A stretch of 64,000 nucleotides of DNA from Salipiger profundus. Lineage in GTDB: Bacteria > Pseudomonadota > Alphaproteobacteria > Rhodobacterales > Rhodobacteraceae. The position numbers and the translations under genes were made by a program. Below are positions 8,111-15,787 of this stretch, in pieces (position 1 is the stretch's first letter; each line of letters starts with the position of its first letter). The notes beneath the pieces were generated by a model. The model was not told the DNA's origin. It saw only the letters and a list, made by a program, of their open reading frames with translations, and did not search any database. Location: NCBI RefSeq assembly GCF_001969385.1, contig NZ_CP014796.1, positions 1,505,501-1,569,500 of the forward strand, given 5' to 3'.

Positions 8111-9070
8111 TCACTTGTACTCGATGATGCGCATCTGCGCGTTGCGGCGGCGACGCCAGTGGTAGGTCGCCATGCCGATCATGTTGGGGATCTTGGACAG
8201 GGTGATGAGCAGGCTGTGCCGCCGCGCTTCGGACGCCGGCAGCCCGGCCCGCGACAGCCCCTGCGCGGTGCGCCACCAGTTGAGCGCATAGGCCGCGAGC
8301 ACCAGCGCGCAGAGCGGCCACCAGAACAGCAGCCCGGCAAGCAGCAGCAGCGGCAGCGCCAGCCCGTAGACCAGCACGCGGCGGCGCTCGCGGGTGAAGT
8401 AGTCGGGATGCAGCGCGCCCACCTGCGCGAAGCCGTGACCGGTGCGCACCGCCCGGCGCCACCATTGCGAAAAGCGGTGGGTGTCGGCGTCGTGGCGGGT
8501 CATCTCCTGCGGGATGCGTTCGAGCCGCCATCCGGCCTTGCGCAGCCGCGTGCAGAACTCGTCGTCCTCGGCGGCGATCACCTCGGGGTCGAAGCCGCCC
8601 ACGGCGTCGAAGGCCTCGGCCCGCACCATCATGTCGCCACCGCAGGCGAGGATCTCGCCCGCCGGGCGCCGCCATTCGAAGTCGGCAAGCTGGTTGTAGA
8701 GGCTGGCGTCGCGGTGGATCTCCGAGCGCCAGCCGGTCACGAGGCCAAGCTGCGGATGCGCTTCGAGATGCGCGCGCGCGGCGTCGAGGTAGCCCGGCAC
8801 CAGCGTGCAGTCGCCGTCGATGAACTGCACGAAACGCGGATGGTCGAGCGCGGCATAGCCGGCGTTGCGGGCGCGCGCGGCGGTGAAGGGCTCTGCGGAG
8901 GACAGCGTGACCACCGTGGCGCCGGCCTTGCGCGCTTCGGCGATGCTGGCGTCGGTCGAGCCCGAATCGACGTAGATCACCTGCCGCGCCACCCCCGCGA
9001 CCGAGGCCAGCGCCGCAACCAGCCGCGCGCCCTCGTTGCGGCCGATGAGGACCACGTCCACGGGGGTCAT
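8111..9070 (-). CDS. Family 2 glycosyltransferase
   Basis: This 319-residue inverting GT-A transferase has VVLIGRNEGARL at the N-terminus, VDSGSTDAS for donor binding, the DGDC (DxD-like) metal site near residue 90, and AEDDEFCTRLRKAGW near 180 (ED acceptor-base motif). Two hydrophobic segments in the C-terminal third (YGLALPLLLLAGLLFWWP and following) probably anchor it in the membrane. The start ATG 9070 overlaps the upstream GT4 stop by 4 bases, so I reject the much longer frame that runs through the upstream genes. The sugar is unknown. Confidence 0.88.
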   Translation of the reverse strand: MTPVDVVLIGRNEGARLVAALASVAGVARQVIYVDSGSTDASIAEARKAGATVVTLSSAEPFTAARARNAGYAALDHPRFVQFIDGDCTLVPGYLDAARAHLEAHPQLGLVTGWRSEIHRDASLYNQLADFEWRRPAGEILACGGDMMVRAEAFDAVGGFDPEVIAAEDDEFCTRLRKAGWRLERIPQEMTRHDADTHRFSQWWRRAVRTGHGFAQVGALHPDYFTRERRRVLVYGLALPLLLLAGLLFWWPLCALVLAAYALNWWRTAQGLSRAGLPASEARRHSLLITLSKIPNMIGMATYHWRRRRNAQMRIIEYK

Positions 9071-10302
9071 TCCAGCGCCTCGCGCTTCGGCGGCTGGCTG
9101 CCCTCGGCGTAGGCGGTGAAGAGATGCGACAGCCGCGCCGCCTCGATGTGGATGTTGAACTCGGCCTCGACGGTGGCACGGCCGACGGCCCCCATCACGC
9201 GCCGCTGGTCGGCGCTGGCAAGCATCTGCGAAATCGCCTCGGTCAGCGCCGGCACGTCTCCGGGCGGCACCAGCAGGCCGCTCTCCCAGTGCGAGACCAG
9301 CTCGGGGATGCCGGCAATCTGCGTGGCGATCACCGGCACGCCGGCGGCCATCGCCTCCATCAGCACGACGGGCACGCCCTCGGCGAAGCTCGGCAGCACG
9401 AAGACGTCGGATTGCGCCAGCGCCTCGGCCACGGCGTCCTGGCTCTGGTAGCCAAGGAAGACCACCGTGTCGCCCAGCGGTTTCGCCCGCTCCTCCAGCG
9501 CCGCGCGTTCCGGCCCGTCGCCGATCAGCGCAAGCCGCAGCCCGGGGAACCGCTCTTTCAGCGCCGCCACCGCGTCGAGCAGGATCGGCACGCCTTTCAC
9601 CCCGGCGAGCCGCCCGACGAAAAGCAGCGTCTGGCCCCGGTGCGGTGCGGTGTCGTAACGGATCGGGTCGATGCCGCAATGGACGATGTGCAGCTTGTCC
9701 CAGTGCTCGGGCGCGGCGAAACACATGAGCTGCGCGCGGCAGTAGTCCGAGATGCAGGCCACGAAACGCGCCCGCGCGGTCTTTTCGTCGATCCGCCAGT
9801 GGCCCGGCTCGAAGAATATGTCGGGGCCGTGGATGGTGAAGCTGAACGGAATGCCCGACAGTTCCGAGGCCAGCATCGCCACCGTGCAGGACGCCTTGGC
9901 GATGTGGTTGTGCAGGTGCTCGACGCCCTCGGCGCGCAGCCTGTCGGCCAGCACGGCGGCCTCGGCGAAGTAGATCAGGTTGTAGAGCCGCCCCTTGAGC
10001 CCCTTCGGTGCGGTCGCCCATGCAAGCTTCAGCGCACGGGCATAGCGGGCGGGGCGCAGGGCAAAGCGCAGCTGCGCCCCGAGCAGGGTCAGCGGGTTCT
10101 TGGCGGCGCGCAGGACCATGAAGGTGCGGGCGTGCTCCGCGCGCTGCTCGGCCCCCACGAGATGTTCGGGGCCGGTGGTGCGGATCGAGCAGGTCAGCAC
10201 CTCGTGGCCAAGATCGCGCAGCGCGGCGACCTCGCGCTGGATGAACGTATCCGAGGCACGCGGGTATTCCCCGGTGAGATAGGCGAGCTTCGGAAGCGTC
10301 AT
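9067..10302 (-). CDS. Family 4 (GT-B) glycosyltransferase
   Basis: The protein has 411 residues. The N-terminal acceptor domain starts YLTGEYPRASDTFIQREV, typical of colanic-acid/exopolysaccharide GT4 enzymes. The C-terminal domain carries LLFVGRLAGVKG and the donor-binding pair SFAEGVPVVLMEAMAAGVPV (EX7E). It would add one sugar to the lipid-linked repeat unit on the cytoplasmic face. ATG 10302 overlaps the upstream SDR stop and its own stop overlaps the GT2 start, so the three are translationally coupled. Confidence 0.9.
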   Translation of the reverse strand: MTLPKLAYLTGEYPRASDTFIQREVAALRDLGHEVLTCSIRTTGPEHLVGAEQRAEHARTFMVLRAAKNPLTLLGAQLRFALRPARYARALKLAWATAPKGLKGRLYNLIYFAEAAVLADRLRAEGVEHLHNHIAKASCTVAMLASELSGIPFSFTIHGPDIFFEPGHWRIDEKTARARFVACISDYCRAQLMCFAAPEHWDKLHIVHCGIDPIRYDTAPHRGQTLLFVGRLAGVKGVPILLDAVAALKERFPGLRLALIGDGPERAALEERAKPLGDTVVFLGYQSQDAVAEALAQSDVFVLPSFAEGVPVVLMEAMAAGVPVIATQIAGIPELVSHWESGLLVPPGDVPALTEAISQMLASADQRRVMGAVGRATVEAEFNIHIEAARLSHLFTAYAEGSQPPKREALE

Positions 10303-11270
10303 CGCCGCTCCTCCGCGAGACTGCGGGCGAGCATCTCCTCGAAGGGCGCGTCGTCGCTGCCGCCGAGTGTCTGGCGCAGCGCCGCGTTCGGCCAGGACAA
10401 CGGCATGATCCGCGCACGCAGCACCGGTTCGCGCAGCAGCCCCGGACGGCGGGGGCCAAGCGGGGCCGAGAGCCGGGCCAGCCCGCGCCAGAGCGTCCAC
10501 GGCAGCGGCAGGATCAGCCGGGGCCAGCCGGCGGCGCGCCTGTGGGCCCGGGCGAAGCGGCGGCGGGTGGGGCGGTCGTCGTCGATCACGTTGAGCGCGA
10601 CGGTCCCCTCGGGATCGCGCAGCGCGGCGCTCACCAGCGCGCGCGCGACCGAGGTGACATGGACAAGCGGCAGCTCGCCGTCCGAGTCGAGCAGCACGTG
10701 GCAGGGGCCGACCCAGAAGCCGCTCAGGGCGTGCCACGTCCGGCCCGGCCCCCAGACCGCACCCGGCCGCATCAGCCAGAGCGGGTGCCCCGAGGCCCGG
10801 CAAAGCGCTTCCTGCGCGAGCTTCGCGCCGGAGTAGGGGTCTTGCGCCTGGCCCTCTGCGCTCAGGCGGGCGCGCTCGTCGAGCGTCTCGCCGGGCGCGC
10901 GCCGCATGGGGTCGTAGATCGCGATGGAGCTGACCAGCACCAGCCGCATGCCCTCGGGCAGGGCATCGAGCAGGTGGCGGGTGCCGCGCAGCGTGTCGGC
11001 CTCGATGGCGGCCGGATCGCCGCCGAGATGCGCCGCCGCGTGGATCACCGCGCCGCAACCGCGCAGGCCGCCTGCCAGCGCGTTGACCGAGGCCGGGTCG
11101 GAGAGATCCGCCGTCACCACCTCGATGCCCGCGTCCTCGGCCCAGTCCGAGGGCGCCGCGCGGCGCACCACCGCGACCACGCCGAGCCCGCGCGCGCGGG
11201 CCTCGGCCACGGTCGCGCGGCCGATGAAACCGCCCGCGCCGGTGACGAGGATTCGGCTCACCGCGCCCAT
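10299..11270 (-). CDS. NAD-dependent epimerase/dehydratase (extended SDR)
   Basis: The 323-residue protein has a Rossmann motif ILVTGAGGFIGRA at the N-terminus, LVSSIAIYD leading to the catalytic region, and the YSGAK (YxxxK) dyad. This fold covers nucleotide-sugar epimerases, dehydratases and reductases. ATG 11270 has GGA nine bases upstream and overlaps the upstream Gfo gene by 13 bases. It pairs with that Gfo protein much as the two halves of the fusion at 6004-8100 pair with each other. The exact reaction is unknown. Confidence 0.85.
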   Translation of the reverse strand: MGAVSRILVTGAGGFIGRATVAEARARGLGVVAVVRRAAPSDWAEDAGIEVVTADLSDPASVNALAGGLRGCGAVIHAAAHLGGDPAAIEADTLRGTRHLLDALPEGMRLVLVSSIAIYDPMRRAPGETLDERARLSAEGQAQDPYSGAKLAQEALCRASGHPLWLMRPGAVWGPGRTWHALSGFWVGPCHVLLDSDGELPLVHVTSVARALVSAALRDPEGTVALNVIDDDRPTRRRFARAHRRAAGWPRLILPLPWTLWRGLARLSAPLGPRRPGLLREPVLRARIMPLSWPNAALRQTLGGSDDAPFEEMLARSLAEERR

Positions 11271-12382
11271 GGCATCGGTTCCATCGGGTCGCAGCACGTG
11301 GTCATCGCCTGCGCGCCGGTGCTTTCGCCGGCGTTCTGGATCGCCAGCGTGACCTCGGTCATGTGCAGCGCGAAATCCGCCGACAGGCGGCTCGGCCGTT
11401 TGGTCGAAAGCGCGTCGAGCATCTCGGCGGGCCCGAGCATGAAGTTCATCGCCGCCGCGCCCCAGCGTTTCACCTTGGGGTGGGGCGGGCCGCTCAACTT
11501 CACGCGGCGGGGGAAGGGGTGTTCCATCAGGCGCCGGCGGAGGGTCATGCGCTTCGCGAAGCGGACTTTCGCGGCATTGTCCCAGGCGGCGTCGCAGCTC
11601 AGAACGCCCTTGTCACCGACGATGCGGATGGAATGGTCATGCGGCGCGACGATCGAGCAGGTCAGCCGGGCGACGGGGCCGGTCTCGAAGAACAGCGTGG
11701 CCACCGACAGGTCGGGCGCCATCGGGCCGGCGCCGGTCTTGTCGGGCACGGTCTCGGCGCTGGCGGCGACCACCGTGCGCACCGTGCCGAACCACGCGAT
11801 CAGCCAGCCGAGGTAGTAGCCCGCGTGTTCCAGCGTGCAGCCGACGCGGAACTCGTCGTCGTAGGGCCACGGCGCGCCGGTCTCGCTCAGCCATTTGCGG
11901 TAGGCGGCCTGCGGCACGAAGCCGTCGTCTAGCTCGGCGTAGATCACCCGGGGCGTGCCGGCGATGTCGTGGCGCAGCGCGTGGCCAAGGGTCTGCGCCG
12001 CCTCGCCCAGCACCGAGCAGGGGGCCGAGGCCAGCATCAGCCCCTTGTCCCGCGCGAGTGTGTGCAGCGCCTTCGCGTCGTCGATCTCCATCGCCAGAGG
12101 TTTCTCGGAATAGACGTGGTGGCCGGCATCGAGACACGCCCGGTTAAGCTCGTAATGCGCCGAGGGGTTGGTGAGGTTCAGCACCAGCGTGCCCTCGGGC
12201 AGCGTCTCGAGGAACCCGGTCAGCGAGCCGGCCTTCGGGAGGCCCCAATGTGCGCAGAAACGGTCGAGCCGGGCCGCGTCGCGGTCGTAGACCGCCGCGA
12301 CCTCGATCCCGGACATGGCCCGTAGCGAGCGCAGGTAGAGGTCGGCGACGAAGCCGCACCCGAGAAGCGCGATCCGGCCCAT
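11258..12382 (-). CDS. Gfo/Idh/MocA family oxidoreductase
   Basis: The 374-residue protein has a Rossmann N-terminus (IALLGCGFVADLYLRSL) and the EKPLAME motif, whose lysine is catalytic in the family. Members oxidise or reduce sugars and nucleotide sugars with NAD(P). It is the first gene of the minus-strand cassette, with a roughly 300-base divergent intergenic region behind it, so the cassette promoter probably lies at 12383-12550. Substrate not inferable. Confidence 0.87.
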   Translation of the reverse strand: MGRIALLGCGFVADLYLRSLRAMSGIEVAAVYDRDAARLDRFCAHWGLPKAGSLTGFLETLPEGTLVLNLTNPSAHYELNRACLDAGHHVYSEKPLAMEIDDAKALHTLARDKGLMLASAPCSVLGEAAQTLGHALRHDIAGTPRVIYAELDDGFVPQAAYRKWLSETGAPWPYDDEFRVGCTLEHAGYYLGWLIAWFGTVRTVVAASAETVPDKTGAGPMAPDLSVATLFFETGPVARLTCSIVAPHDHSIRIVGDKGVLSCDAAWDNAAKVRFAKRMTLRRRLMEHPFPRRVKLSGPPHPKVKRWGAAAMNFMLGPAEMLDALSTKRPSRLSADFALHMTEVTLAIQNAGESTGAQAMTTCCDPMEPMPWAR

Positions 12383-12688
12383 CAGTCGCCGCGCTCCGCG
12401 TCACGCGCAACACGAGGCCGCGCGAAAGGCGGCAGGATTGGCTGAACAGGCATGGCGCTCCCGGATGACGAGTCACGATACGTCGCGTTAACCGCTTTGA
12501 ACCATATAAATCTGGCGAGATTTCGGCAGGAGAGTCTCTGTGCGGAAAGGTCGCGCCGGTCGGCAGCCGAGAGTCGGGCCGTTGATGCCCCGGAGACACG
12601 GTCGCCAGGAAATCGGCAACTCCCGGTCCTCCGGGCGGCCTCTTTTGCGCTACACTCCGCGCCGGGGCGCAAGGAGACGCGACGATTC
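12383..12688. promoter_or_regulatory. Divergent intergenic region with AT-rich CtrA-like motif
   Basis: This 306-base gap separates the minus cassette from the plus-strand WecG/TagA gene. An AT-rich island around 12485-12515 contains TTAA-N7-GAAC (12488-12502), one mismatch from the CtrA consensus TTAA-N7-TTAA. An open frame continuous with the WecG/TagA gene crosses the gap but has no family features, so I treat it as non-coding. No clear -35/-10 pair was seen. Confidence 0.35.
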
Positions 12689-13453
12689 ATGGACTTCAGG
12701 ATTTCCGGTGAGCGGATATCGGTGAACGTTCCGACATGGGCCGTGCTTCAGGCGCGAGTCGCTGAGCGACTGGCGCAGAGGCAGGGTTTTGCGCTTGCCA
12801 CCCTCAATCTCGACCACCTCGTGAAGCTGCGGGCTTCTCCGCTCTTTCGCAGTGCCTATGCGGCGCAGGATCTCGTGACCGCGGACGGCAACCCCATCGT
12901 GTGGATGTCCTGGCTCGCCGGGCGCCCCGTCGAGCTGATCCCGGGCTCCGATGCGATCATGCCGCTCGCGCGGCTCGCGGCGCAACAGGGGGTGACGCTG
13001 GCGCTCGTCGGCAGCACGGACGCGGCGCTTTCAGCGGCGAAGAGCTACCTTGAGCGCGAGGTGCGCGATCTCGAGGTCGCCATCACCATCGCACCGCCGA
13101 TGGGTTTCGATCCCAACGGGCCGGCGGCTGACGAGATATTCGCGCGGCTGACGGCCTCGGGCGCCGGGCTGTGCTTCGTGGCGCTGGGCGCGCCCAAGCA
13201 GGAGATCTTCGCGGCTGCCGGACGGCGCAAGGCACCGCAGATCGGCTTCGCCTCGATCGGGGCAGGGCTCGACTTCTTCGCCGGGCGCCAGAAACGGGCG
13301 CCGCGCTGGGTGCGGCGGTTCGCGATCGAATGGCTGTGGCGCGGTGCGATCAGCCCGCGCCGGCTGGCGCCGCGCTACGCGAAATGTCTCGCGATCCTGC
13401 CGGGCCAGGTTCTGCGCGCCATGCTGCAGCGTTTCCGCACGCCGCAGCACTAG
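12689..13453 (+). CDS. WecG/TagA/CpsF family glycosyltransferase (GT26)
   Basis: The 254-residue enzyme contains the family signature blocks: LATLNLDHLVKLRASPLFR near residue 35, VTADGNPIVWMSWL near 60, and FVALGAPKQEIFA near 165, followed by GAGLDFFAGRQKRAPRW. Members transfer HexNAc or related sugars onto undecaprenyl-diphosphate-linked primers early in repeat-unit assembly. I chose ATG 12689 (AAGGAG 12 bases upstream) over a frame starting at 12452, because the extra 79 residues look non-coding. Confidence 0.9.
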   Translation: MDFRISGERISVNVPTWAVLQARVAERLAQRQGFALATLNLDHLVKLRASPLFRSAYAAQDLVTADGNPIVWMSWLAGRPVELIPGSDAIMPLARLAAQQGVTLALVGSTDAALSAAKSYLEREVRDLEVAITIAPPMGFDPNGPAADEIFARLTASGAGLCFVALGAPKQEIFAAAGRRKAPQIGFASIGAGLDFFAGRQKRAPRWVRRFAIEWLWRGAISPRRLAPRYAKCLAILPGQVLRAMLQRFRTPQH

Positions 13454-13460
13454 GCCGGGT

Positions 13461-14228
13461 TCAGCCCAGCCGGCGCGGGCGGCGACGTCGCATCAGCAGC
13501 GCATCCTTCAGCTTGCCCTTGAGCCCGCGCGGCGGCAGCACCTCGGTGTCCATCTCGAAGACCGCGCCGGTCAACTCCGGGTCGGCGCGCAGCGCAAGCT
13601 CGGCGCCCCACTCCGCCGCCGCTTCGGGCGCGAGCCCGTCGGGAATGCCCATGGTGGTTTTCAGCATGCCCGGCATCCAGTCACCGATGACGATGCCGGG
13701 AAAGCGGTCGGCAAGATCGGCGATCAGCGCGCGGGTGAAGATCCGTGCCGCACCCTTCGAGATCGAATAGGCCGCGCTCGCGGGCAGCGGGTTCAGGTCG
13801 GCGAAGGTCGCCACGTTGAGGATGCGGCCCCGCCCTGTCTCGCACATGTCTTCCAGCGCGGCGCGGGCGCAGTTCACGGTGCCGCCGAGGTTGGTGGCGA
13901 CGGTGTCCATGACGCTTTCGCCGCTTTCGTCGAGGATGTCCCGCCGGGGATAGACCGCCGCGTTGTTCACGAGCAGCGCGATCCGCCCATGCTCGGCGCG
14001 GATGCGCGCAAAGCCGTGCTGGACGGCAGCCCAGTCGCCCACGTCGAGCGGCAGCGCGTGGAACCGGTCCGGCGCAAGCGCCTGCGTTTCCGCCAGTGGC
14101 CCGGCACGCCGTCCGGTGCCGATCACCGTCAGGCCGTGCCGGGTGAGCGCCAGGCTCAGCGCGCGGCCCAGTCCGGACCCGGCACCGGTGACGACGGCCA
14201 CGCCGTCCTGCGGGGTGATGCGGGTCAT
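13461..14228 (-). CDS. Short-chain dehydrogenase/reductase with Thr at the usual Ser position
   Basis: The 255-residue classical SDR has VVTGAGSGLGRAL (cofactor), LVNNAAVYP and the catalytic YSISK. Aligned by spacing to the Tyr, the usual catalytic Ser (13 residues before it) is Thr in NVATFADLNP. Many SDRs need Ser there, so activity may be altered, although Thr can in principle act similarly. ATG 14228 overlaps the GMC stop by 4 bases. The C-terminus is basic (MRRRRPRR). It probably acts on the same intermediate as the GMC enzyme. Confidence 0.83.
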   Translation of the reverse strand: MTRITPQDGVAVVTGAGSGLGRALSLALTRHGLTVIGTGRRAGPLAETQALAPDRFHALPLDVGDWAAVQHGFARIRAEHGRIALLVNNAAVYPRRDILDESGESVMDTVATNLGGTVNCARAALEDMCETGRGRILNVATFADLNPLPASAAYSISKGAARIFTRALIADLADRFPGIVIGDWMPGMLKTTMGIPDGLAPEAAAEWGAELALRADPELTGAVFEMDTEVLPPRGLKGKLKDALLMRRRRPRRLG

Positions 14229-15787
14229 CTCTGCTCCTTCAGCATGGCGTCGGCCACGCGCAACGCGTTGGCGGCAATGGTCAGGCTCGGGTTCACCCCC
14301 ATCGAGGTCGGCATGAAGGACGCGTCCGACACCCACAGGTTGCACAGCTCATGCGCGCGGCAGTCGGGCCGGAGCACCGAGCTCGCGGGATCGGTGCCGA
14401 AGCGCAGCGTGCCGCTAGGGTGGCCGAAGTTCAGCTCGGGGCCCATCCCGAGGAACACCCGCCGCTGCCCGCGAAAGGCGCGGGAAATGGCGCGGCGGAA
14501 CTGGCGGCGGCGGGCCAGCAGCTCGGGGTGACAGGTGTAGTCTACCGCCAGCCGGTCGGGCTGCGCCGGGTCGTGCAGCACGCGGTTCTCGCGGTAGGGC
14601 AGATCCTCCATCAGGCCGACGAAGATCTGCGCGTGCCCGAAGAGCTTCGCGGCGATGGCGGCGGGAATGCGGGTCATCTGGCGCAGACCCGGCACGCGGG
14701 CGAGCGGCGAGCGCGCCAGCATCAGGTTCAGGTAGTGCACGATCTCGCCGTAGGAGGCGCGGATGCCCATGGCCTGAATCATCCCCAGCCGCGCGCCTTC
14801 GCGCAGGTAGAGGTCGCGCAGGGCGATGGCCTTGGTCGCGCCGGCGTCCGGCGTGCCGCGCGGCGGCCAGAGGGCGAACATCTCGTTGAGATGGAACATC
14901 AGGTTGCGTCCGACCAGCCCCGAGCCGTTGGCCGCGCCCTCGGGCCATGCCGCGCAGGCCGAGGCGAGCAGCAGCTTGGGCGAGCCGAGCGCGCCGCCGG
15001 CCAGCAAGTAGCGGGGCGCGGTGAAGACCTGTGTTTCGCCGTCGATGCGCACCTCGACACCGGTGACCCGGTCGCCGTCGCCTAGCAGCCGCACAACCCG
15101 GGCGCGGTCGATGACGCGGGCATTGCCGGTGGCAAGCGCCGGTTCGATCCCGACCGAGCGGGCGTCCATCTTGCAGCGCTTCGGGCATTTCGTACCAAGG
15201 CAGTTCAGGCAGCCCTCGACCCGGTCGATGGCGGTATGCGCGTGGTAGGGGTGCAGCCCGTGACGTTCGAGTGTCGTCATCAGCGCCTGCTCGGTGCCGT
15301 TCAGCGGCGGAGGCGGCGCCAACGCCATCGGAGGGTCGGTCGAGAGCGGGTCCGGCGTGCCGTGAACGTGGTAGAGCCGCGCGGCGCGGTCATACCAGGG
15401 GCGCATGGCATCGAAGCCCACCGGCCAGCCGCCGGTCGGATGCGGCCGGTCGGGCAGATCGTCGAGGTCGTGGCGCTCGGGTCTCTCGAGCGTTGCCGCG
15501 TAGAACACGGATGAGCCGCCGACCCCGGCCCCGAGCGGTGCGTAGAGCGCCGCCTGCTGCCCGTCGACGCGGGCGTGCAGCGGGGTGGGCCAGAGGCCGC
15601 GGGCCAGCCGGGCCTCGGGCACGAAGATCTCGGACAGGCCGTTGCGTTCGCTCCGGTGGCCAGCTGCGCCCTGTTCGAGGAACAGCACCTTTTGCCCGGC
15701 CTCGGCCAGCGCCCGGCCGGTCGTGGCCCCGCCGATGCCGGTGCCGATCACGATGACATCCCACTCCGACCCGGCGGCGGCGGTCAC
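14225..15787 (-). CDS. GMC-family FAD oxidoreductase with cysteine cluster
   Basis: The 520-residue flavoprotein starts with the ADP-binding motif VIVIGTGIGGATTGRAL and ends with SDASFMPTSMGVNPSLTIAANALR, the GMC C-terminal signature. Around residue 195 it has C-x2-C-x4-C-x3-C (CLNCLGTKCPKRC), resembling metal or Fe-S ligand sets of some GMC sugar dehydrogenases. The start is GTG 15787, overlapping the acyltransferase stop as GTGA. It probably oxidises an alcohol group of a sugar or lipid-linked intermediate. Flavin family is firm; Fe-S and substrate are inference. Confidence 0.83.
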   Translation of the reverse strand: MTAAAGSEWDVIVIGTGIGGATTGRALAEAGQKVLFLEQGAAGHRSERNGLSEIFVPEARLARGLWPTPLHARVDGQQAALYAPLGAGVGGSSVFYAATLERPERHDLDDLPDRPHPTGGWPVGFDAMRPWYDRAARLYHVHGTPDPLSTDPPMALAPPPPLNGTEQALMTTLERHGLHPYHAHTAIDRVEGCLNCLGTKCPKRCKMDARSVGIEPALATGNARVIDRARVVRLLGDGDRVTGVEVRIDGETQVFTAPRYLLAGGALGSPKLLLASACAAWPEGAANGSGLVGRNLMFHLNEMFALWPPRGTPDAGATKAIALRDLYLREGARLGMIQAMGIRASYGEIVHYLNLMLARSPLARVPGLRQMTRIPAAIAAKLFGHAQIFVGLMEDLPYRENRVLHDPAQPDRLAVDYTCHPELLARRRQFRRAISRAFRGQRRVFLGMGPELNFGHPSGTLRFGTDPASSVLRPDCRAHELCNLWVSDASFMPTSMGVNPSLTIAANALRVADAMLKEQR

